Origin: JAFAMB01 sp963775805
GTDB lineage: Bacteria; Verrucomicrobiota; Verrucomicrobiia; Chthoniobacterales; JAFAMB01
Length of the DNA stretch: 64,000 bases
Direction: 5' to 3'
NCBI GenBank assembly: GCA_963775805.1
Contig: CAVZKG010000002.1
Location: 434,001 to 498,000 of the forward strand
How positions within the stretch are numbered: position 1 is the stretch's first letter; each line of letters opens with the position of its first letter. This document shows, piece by piece, positions 59,016 to 64,000 of this stretch. The notes below the pieces were generated by a model. It did not search any database and was not told the DNA's origin. It saw only the letters and a program-made list of their open reading frames with translations. The position numbers were made by a program, and so were the translations under genes.

Positions 59016-60125
59016 ATGAAGACCTCCTCTAACAGATGGACTTGTGTCCATCTTAAGAACCTAGCTGCATGGGGGATACCCTTGGCGATGCTCACTATAT
59101 TCGCTATGCCGGCCATGGCGAATCATATAGACACAGCCACAGTCACACCAACTTGCGACCAGTATACCATTTGCGTTCAAGCCTCGGACTTGAATCCGGG
59201 CCAGAGTTACACGATCACCTACTCCATAACAGTGACGCCGTCGTCGGGGACGCCGATGACGACTAGCAATTCGATTCCTTTTACGGGCCCTAAGAATGGT
59301 ATTTTCAATACCTGCCTCACGCAACCGTGGGGGCCGCTAATCGGTACTAACACTTTCTCGGGTTCGGCCACTCTGGTAGGAGAGAATACAATCCCGATCA
59401 CCTTTTCGCCGACCAAATTAAAGTGCGGAATGCCAACACCGACGCCGACACCGACACCGACACCGACGCCGACACCGACACCGACACCAACACCGTGTCC
59501 TCCGTGCGCGAGTTCATGTATCCAGTCGAACTTCAACGGCACGGCGATTCCGGCTGGCGACACTGTCTGGTTTAATGCCCATATCAAGGCCAGCGGGATA
59601 CCTTCCTCCGGCGCAACGATCACGTTCTGCGGTTTGACTGTTACGTCCAGCGCGTTCTCGGCGAACGTTCCAAACGGGGTAATTATTTTCAGCCCGAGCG
59701 CCTCGTGCGCCTCCACTTCGTTTAACAGCAGTACGAATACCTGGACCACGACCGTTCCGATCTCGGGGAGCGATGAAATTTTCGTGACCGGGCTGGCTCT
59801 CCCACTGCCAAACGGTTTGCCGGGCGGCGGTATTTCGCCAAACTTGTGTGGTATCTACAGCGCCTCTGTGCCTGGCATATCTCTGCAATGGCAATGGGGT
59901 GCGGCAGTCTACACCTGCTGGCCGCCAGCTCCTGGTGTCTACAACCTGCTTAATGTCAAGCCGACCCACCAGAACGCATGCAACGTGAACAACGGTGACC
60001 ATGCGGGGACTCCAGAAAATGCGTCCTTCCAGTGTGTTACCGGTGGAGCTACGGGCGGTGGCGGGGCGAACTTTACTGGTTCATGGAGCGGTACGGTCTC
60101 GACAGGGCAGCTCTGCGTACCGTAA
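59016..60125 (+). CDS. Secreted protein with (Thr-Pro)n linker
   Basis: 369 residues. A long signal peptide (cleavage after about residue 35, LAMLTIFAMPAMA) precedes a Thr/Ser/Pro-rich domain (about 36-135). A run of about ten Thr-Pro units encoded by CCGACA/CCGACG hexamers (59434-59494) follows, then a Cys-containing domain (CPPCASSCIQSNFNGTAIPA) that is beta-rich to the end. No PEP-CTERM or LPXTG sorting signal is seen. Function unknown; the TP run looks like a flexible, possibly glycosylated linker. A clear terminator follows. Confidence 0.7.
   Translation: MKTSSNRWTCVHLKNLAAWGIPLAMLTIFAMPAMANHIDTATVTPTCDQYTICVQASDLNPGQSYTITYSITVTPSSGTPMTTSNSIPFTGPKNGIFNTCLTQPWGPLIGTNTFSGSATLVGENTIPITFSPTKLKCGMPTPTPTPTPTPTPTPTPTPTPCPPCASSCIQSNFNGTAIPAGDTVWFNAHIKASGIPSSGATITFCGLTVTSSAFSANVPNGVIIFSPSASCASTSFNSSTNTWTTTVPISGSDEIFVTGLALPLPNGLPGGGISPNLCGIYSASVPGISLQWQWGAAVYTCWPPAPGVYNLLNVKPTHQNACNVNNGDHAGTPENASFQCVTGGATGGGGANFTGSWSGTVSTGQLCVP
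59434..59494 (+). repeat. In-frame hexanucleotide tandem repeat (CCGACA/CCGACG)
   Basis: About ten copies in frame within the secreted protein gene, coding Thr-Pro. The unit length keeps the frame, so copy-number change would lengthen or shorten the linker. Confidence 0.85.
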
Positions 60126-60171
60126 GCAGTCCCTGATGGTACATGGACGGGTTGATTTAACGTAACGTTGA

Positions 60172-60206
60172 GGCGTAGCCGAATGACGATCGGCTACGCC
60201 ATTTTT
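60172..60206 (+). terminator. Rho-independent terminator
   Basis: GGCGTAGCCGA, 7-nt loop, TCGGCTACGCC then ATTTTT: an 11-bp perfect stem with U-tract, 46 bp after the stop of the secreted protein gene. Confidence 0.85.
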
Positions 60207-60279
60207 ATGTCCGCTGCTAACGTCGCTTCCCAAGGGTTAACGCTCGGGAAAATCGATTTTTACCTTTACACAAACCGGT

Positions 60280-61980
60280 TTGCGACGATTTTCGTCCGTC
60301 GGAGACGTGCGGATTTCAGCCAAAGCCTTTTCAATCATCACCCTGTTGGCGACTTGCCTCTTTGGAGCGATAGGATGGGGTAGTTATTCGCTTTACCGGA
60401 TCGAGAAGCAAAAGCGACTTCTTAGCAATGCGAGGATCGCTCTGGAAAAACATGGAACCGAACAGGCATGGTTCTGGGCTTCTCAGGCTTTGCAGAATAA
60501 GCAAGACGGAATCGAAGAGACCCGGCTCATGGCAGATATTGCGCAATCTGCCGGATCGCCCTACGCGATCTCCTGGAGAGCTCAAGTGGTTAGATTGGAG
60601 CCCAAGCTCCTCGAAAACTACCTGGCTTGGGCGGACACGGCGCTCGTTTTTGGGGACTTGGTCGCGGCACGTATCGCGCTGGATGCAGCGCCGAAAGAGG
60701 CACAGCAGAATGCCTCCTGGCACAGCTTATATGCGGGCGTAGCGAGCAATACTGGGCAATCTGCGGTCGCTGAGTTTCATTTTTCGGAAGCGGTACGACT
60801 TGACCCGCAAAACCCCACCCATCAAGTAAATTTAGCCACCTTCCAGTTACGCTCGCCAAACCCTGAAATTGCCGAGGCGGCGCGAAAGACGCTTGAATCA
60901 CATAGCGGAATTGCCGCAGTTCAGATCCTGGTTTGGAGAGCTCTGCTAAAAGATACAATTCGCCGAAACGATTTGGAGCTCGCCAAGGCTTACAAGGAAC
61001 GTTTGTGGAGCGACCCCCGCGCAGAGTTTGGTGATAAAGCAGATTGTCTTGAGGTAGCCCAGCGAGAAGGGAATTTGCAGGTGTCTTTGGAACGGCTGCA
61101 AAGTGAGGTGGGTAATCAACCGGAAAAAGCAGCGCTTCTAATCTACTGGATGATGAATCATGGGCTTGCCCGCGAAGCGGTTGCCTGGGCGGACACGGTT
61201 TTTCCGGCGAGCGTTGCGAAACTGCCCATACAGATTGCGGTAGCAGATGTCTTGGTGCAAACGAAGGAATGGTCGGAGCTTCGCGAACGGATAGCGAATG
61301 AGAAGTGGAACGGGTTTGATTTTATTCGGCTGGCCATGTTAGTCCGCATCAGTCGGGAAGAAGGTCTCGTCTGGCGCGCGGACTGGAATAAACTGACGCA
61401 ATCGGTTCCAATAGACGGAGGAAAGATGCCGCTGGGCCGACTAGTGCAGTCGTGGGGATGGACAGCCGAGTCGCGCGATTTGTATTGGCAGGTCGCGGAT
61501 GCTTCGGCGCCGGAAGAACGCGAAGCACTTGAGCGGCTTTGGAGAATATACGAAGACGATAAAGATACCGCAGGGCTGCTCCGCGTCGCCACAAAGCAGT
61601 ACGAGGAAAATCCAAACAACGTGGTTGCGCGAAATAACTACGCATTTCTCCTGTTGTTGTTGGACATTAACCGAGAAAAAGCGGTGCGGCTTGCCGAAGA
61701 AACTGCGAAGCAGGCACCAGACCAGCCCAATATTGCAGCAACTCTGGCATTCGCTCGATTTCGGCAGGGCAACCCAGAAGTAGCGAAACAAGTGCTGGAA
61801 AAATTCGATGAACAGACGCTGGAAAAGCCTGGTATTGCTTTGTACTACGCCCTCTCGCTGAGCGGCTCAAAAGAATCTGACAAGGCATTGCACTACGCGC
61901 AGATCGCCGAGCGATCTCAGAGCCTGCTTCCGGAGGAAGCGGTTTTGGCAGGAAGAGTCGTTGGTGCGCTGGACCGGTAA
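60280..61980 (+). CDS. Membrane-anchored TPR protein
   Basis: Up to 566 residues. The frame begins with TTG 60280; GTG 60307 is an alternative and the start is uncertain. One membrane span (about 15-40, AFSIITLLATCLFGAIGWGS) is followed by TPR-type helices over the rest (AVAEFHFSEAVRLDPQNPTH, PNNVVARNNYAFLLLLLDIN, PDQPNIAATLAFARFRQGNP). It is probably a periplasmic scaffold. It precedes the PEP-CTERM/exosortase genes and may belong with them, since TPR proteins are common in exosortase loci; this is inference. Confidence 0.75.
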   Translation: MRRFSSVGDVRISAKAFSIITLLATCLFGAIGWGSYSLYRIEKQKRLLSNARIALEKHGTEQAWFWASQALQNKQDGIEETRLMADIAQSAGSPYAISWRAQVVRLEPKLLENYLAWADTALVFGDLVAARIALDAAPKEAQQNASWHSLYAGVASNTGQSAVAEFHFSEAVRLDPQNPTHQVNLATFQLRSPNPEIAEAARKTLESHSGIAAVQILVWRALLKDTIRRNDLELAKAYKERLWSDPRAEFGDKADCLEVAQREGNLQVSLERLQSEVGNQPEKAALLIYWMMNHGLAREAVAWADTVFPASVAKLPIQIAVADVLVQTKEWSELRERIANEKWNGFDFIRLAMLVRISREEGLVWRADWNKLTQSVPIDGGKMPLGRLVQSWGWTAESRDLYWQVADASAPEEREALERLWRIYEDDKDTAGLLRVATKQYEENPNNVVARNNYAFLLLLLDINREKAVRLAEETAKQAPDQPNIAATLAFARFRQGNPEVAKQVLEKFDEQTLEKPGIALYYALSLSGSKESDKALHYAQIAERSQSLLPEEAVLAGRVVGALDR

Positions 61981-62171
61981 TTTGGAGCGAAGCATCAATC
62001 GCGAATTGCATTGTCCAAGGTTTGGCTTCGTGGTAAGAAGCCTTGCTCGTGGCCTACCCTATCGTCAGCAGTGGTACTTTGCCGCAAGCTGCAGAGGGGA
62101 TGCTTAGCTGTTCTCTTTGTGGCTTGGCTTGCCAGAAGCTCGCACTCGGGATGCTGGTGGTAGAGGAGGAA

Positions 62172-62909
62172 ATGAATCTCGTCAGGCGCCGCTTGACGCT
62201 GCACTTGTTATGGTTGGCCGCGTTCCTGTGCAGCGTGGCCACAGCACAGGCAAACCTACTTTCTGACGGCGATTTTGAAACGCCCGGTAGCTCTTTGACC
62301 ACCAACTTTATCGGTCTCATCTCCTCGGGAAACCAAAACGCGCTCACGGGGTGGCAAGCGCAACAGGGCAATCAGTCGTCAGGAGATGTCTATTATTCGG
62401 CCAACAATTCGTCGAGAGCTTCGATCCCGAATGCCGAGAGCGGAAGCTATTGCGTTCAGCTTTCCAGCACGACCGGTCCTGCATTTAACAACGGTTCCTC
62501 GATCAAACAGTCATTTTCAGCTATCAGCGGAACCCACTACTCTCTGTCATTCTGGATTAACAGCACGGCCAATGGGCTTGCATTGAATACTTCAACGATT
62601 GATTATTCTATAACCGGCGCAGGATTGAACTTCAGTCAAACGGCGACTACGCAGGCGGCGCCGGTCCTCCCCAACAAGAATCAGCCGTGGACGCACGTGA
62701 CGTTTAACTTCACCGCGACAAACGCCGGCACCGTCACTATTACATTCACTGATGACAAGAGCAACGGGACCAACAGCGTCTCGCTTGACAATGTTGATCT
62801 TGAGTCTGCTCCGGAGTACTCGCACTGGTCTGTGTTTGCTATTTTCGGCATCGCTTGTTTAGCTCTCGAAACTCGTCGTCGGCATAAGGCTCGTGAAAAC
62901 GTCGGGTAA
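62172..62909 (+). CDS. Exosortase-linked secreted protein with PEP-CTERM-like tail (PEY variant)
   Basis: 245 residues from the ATG at 62172, chosen for its AGGAGG-type ribosome-binding site and signal peptide (LTLHLLWLAAFLCSVATAQA). The mature part (NLLSDGDFETPGSSL, LTGWQAQQGNQSSGDVYY, GSYCVQLSSTTGPAF, SFWINSTANGL) matches the DUF642/choice-of-anchor type of galactose-binding-like surface protein. The C-terminus is APEYSHW, a span (SVFAIFGIACLAL) and a basic tail (ETRRRHKARE). This is the PEP-CTERM layout but with PEY in place of PEP. The exosortase start lies inside its last codons. Confidence 0.8.
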   Translation: MNLVRRRLTLHLLWLAAFLCSVATAQANLLSDGDFETPGSSLTTNFIGLISSGNQNALTGWQAQQGNQSSGDVYYSANNSSRASIPNAESGSYCVQLSSTTGPAFNNGSSIKQSFSAISGTHYSLSFWINSTANGLALNTSTIDYSITGAGLNFSQTATTQAAPVLPNKNQPWTHVTFNFTATNAGTVTITFTDDKSNGTNSVSLDNVDLESAPEYSHWSVFAIFGIACLALETRRRHKARENVG

Positions 62910-64000
62910 AGCTCCTGGGCGGTGGGTTTGTACCCTTCTTGTTCTGTTTGTTCCTTGGGTCCTTCTGGTCTTCCACTTGAGCAGCTTTTGGTCCATCGAC
63001 CCCGAATATAGTTATGGCTGGGTTGTACCGCTGATGGCGGCATTCTTCTTTTGGCAGAAATGGAGAACACATACGGCTTATCCGGGTGAAGCCGGAGAGC
63101 GCTGGCCAGTCATTTGGGCTGGTTTTGCGGCTGTGCTGTTGGCCCTGGTGTGGTTTGTGCACGAAGCGGTTCCGGATTGGAGTGTGGTGAACTGGGTCTT
63201 TGCCATAACCGTGGTTTTTTACCTGTATTCGCTAGTCGCATCTCGATGGGGTGGGTCGACCGCACGGTATTTTGTTTTTCCGATCGCGTTCGTTCTCTGT
63301 GCAGTGCCATGGCCGCAGCGCCTGGAGCTAATATTGGTACAGGGACTGATGAAAGAAGTTGCGCGTGCAACTGTCGAAATAGTCGCCTGGTTTAACGTTC
63401 CCGCGCTTGCTACAGGCAATGTCATTTTGATACCCAACGGAGTGGTTCGTATCGATGAAGCGTGCAGCGGTGTCCGCTCTTTACAGTCGATGCTGATGAT
63501 GTCTCTCTTTTTTGGGGAACTATTGAGGCTGAAAATGTCGAGGCGACTCGGTCTGATTTTTCTAGGCCTGATTTTCGCACTGTTTTTTAACTTGGCTCGA
63601 ACCGTAACCCTCGTGTGGATTGCCAGCGCTAACGGGCTCCGGGCGGCGGAAAGGTGGCATGATCCAGCCGGATTGAGTGTCCTGTGTCTCTCTGTTTCAT
63701 TACTTTGGCTGGTTGCTCAGCCTTTCGCGAGAGGGACGGCTCACATAGAAAAAAACGGCGGCCTGGCTCGACTTGAGCCATTCCCGATTGGTTTGATAGC
63801 CGCATTCAGCGGCTGGTTTCTGTTCTTCATCGTCGGAACCGAGATTTGGTACCGGCGAGGTGAGGCAGGTCTTGCCCCTGCTCGGCAGTTATCGATTGTT
63901 TGGCCGACAGACGTCAGTGGTTTCTCTAAAATCTTGATCCCTGACTCGACTCGACGAGTTCTTCTCTGCGACGACGCGAAATGCGCCTTTTGGCGAGACC
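62893..64000 (+). CDS. Exosortase (3' truncated by window edge)
   Basis: The frame from GTG 62893 is open to the window end (369+ codons). Multiple membrane spans hold the exosortase catalytic residues: Cys191 in RIDEACSGVRSLQSM, Arg236 in FFNLARTVTLVW and His256 in RWHDPAGLS. It is a cysteine transpeptidase-like enzyme of the inner membrane that cleaves PEP-CTERM proteins and transfers them to an envelope anchor. It overlaps the PEP-CTERM-like gene by 17 nt, indicating coupled expression. After the core, a further span (about 305-320) and a soluble C-terminal part begin (SIVWPTDVSGFSK), suggesting a fused extra domain. Confidence 0.92.
   Translation, partial: MKTSGKAPGRWVCTLLVLFVPWVLLVFHLSSFWSIDPEYSYGWVVPLMAAFFFWQKWRTHTAYPGEAGERWPVIWAGFAAVLLALVWFVHEAVPDWSVVNWVFAITVVFYLYSLVASRWGGSTARYFVFPIAFVLCAVPWPQRLELILVQGLMKEVARATVEIVAWFNVPALATGNVILIPNGVVRIDEACSGVRSLQSMLMMSLFFGELLRLKMSRRLGLIFLGLIFALFFNLARTVTLVWIASANGLRAAERWHDPAGLSVLCLSVSLLWLVAQPFARGTAHIEKNGGLARLEPFPIGLIAAFSGWFLFFIVGTEIWYRRGEAGLAPARQLSIVWPTDVSGFSKILIPDSTRRVLLCDDAKCAFWRD

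Noticed and set aside
59434..59494. Possible CRISPR-like array
   Set aside because: Units are six bases, contiguous and in frame within a coding region; there are no spacers or cas genes.
59219..59749. Minus-strand frame of 176 residues with Val-Gly repeats
   Set aside because: It is the antisense of the Thr-Pro hexamer repeat and flanks; the plus-strand gene has a signal peptide and a terminator.

Overview
The window looks like chromosomal DNA of a free-living Gram-negative bacterium, most likely a soil Verrucomicrobiota (Spartobacteria/Chthoniobacterales-like). This is inferred from an exosortase/PEP-CTERM system, TPR regulators of the Acidobacteria/Verrucomicrobia type, a RAYT transposase with dispersed REP palindromes, and medium-high GC. 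No rRNA or other marker settles the lineage. Most genes are intact, but the first half carries an unusual number of decayed gene remnants and palindromic intergenic repeats.

Layout. 1-2.7 kb: 3' part of a hybrid sensor kinase and two small unknown genes. 2.9-5.5 kb: an autotransporter-barrel remnant, a GntP-type transporter and palindromic repeats. 5.5-10.8 kb: an MdtNOP/YtcA-type tripartite efflux operon. 11-20.9 kb: a TPR regulator, an orphan 268-aa protein, an Nramp-like transporter, an MGMT-like protein, an XRE/MmyB regulator, an MFS exporter and a SRPBCC protein, mixed with remnants of a proline iminopeptidase, an Ohr peroxidase and an SDR. 21-25 kb: repeats, a PEP-CTERM tail fragment, a glyoxalase-like protein, and a RAYT transposase with its direct repeats and REP palindrome. 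25.56-28.74 kb: a compact mercury-type island inserted at the 3' end of tRNA-Arg(CCT), bounded by a 45-bp repeat of the tRNA 3' part. It carries merR, merT, merP, a GDCCVxC protein and a 206-aa unknown, but no merA and no integrase.

29-36 kb: dodecin and an apparently translationally coupled carbohydrate operon (GntR regulator, alpha/beta hydrolase, binding protein, two permeases, TIM-barrel isomerase, Gfo/Idh/MocA dehydrogenase), then a divergent Lrp/LysE-ArgO pair. 38-49 kb: housekeeping genes (ligA, pyrH, frr, leuC, leuD) with a lipid kinase, a response regulator and two glycosyltransferases. 49-52 kb: glcF and glcD. 52-57 kb: a patatin lipase and a phage-shock system (pspA, pspB-like, pspC opposite pspF, with a sigma-54 promoter). 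57-64 kb: Sel1 and TPR proteins, a secreted Thr-Pro-linker protein, and a PEP-CTERM-like protein overlapping an exosortase gene that runs off the window.

The best candidate for something undescribed is the tRNA-Arg island. It pairs MerR-controlled mercury uptake genes with two cysteine-bearing proteins in place of a mercuric reductase. Next in interest are the RAYT/REP repeat family and the exosortase locus with its variant sorting signal.
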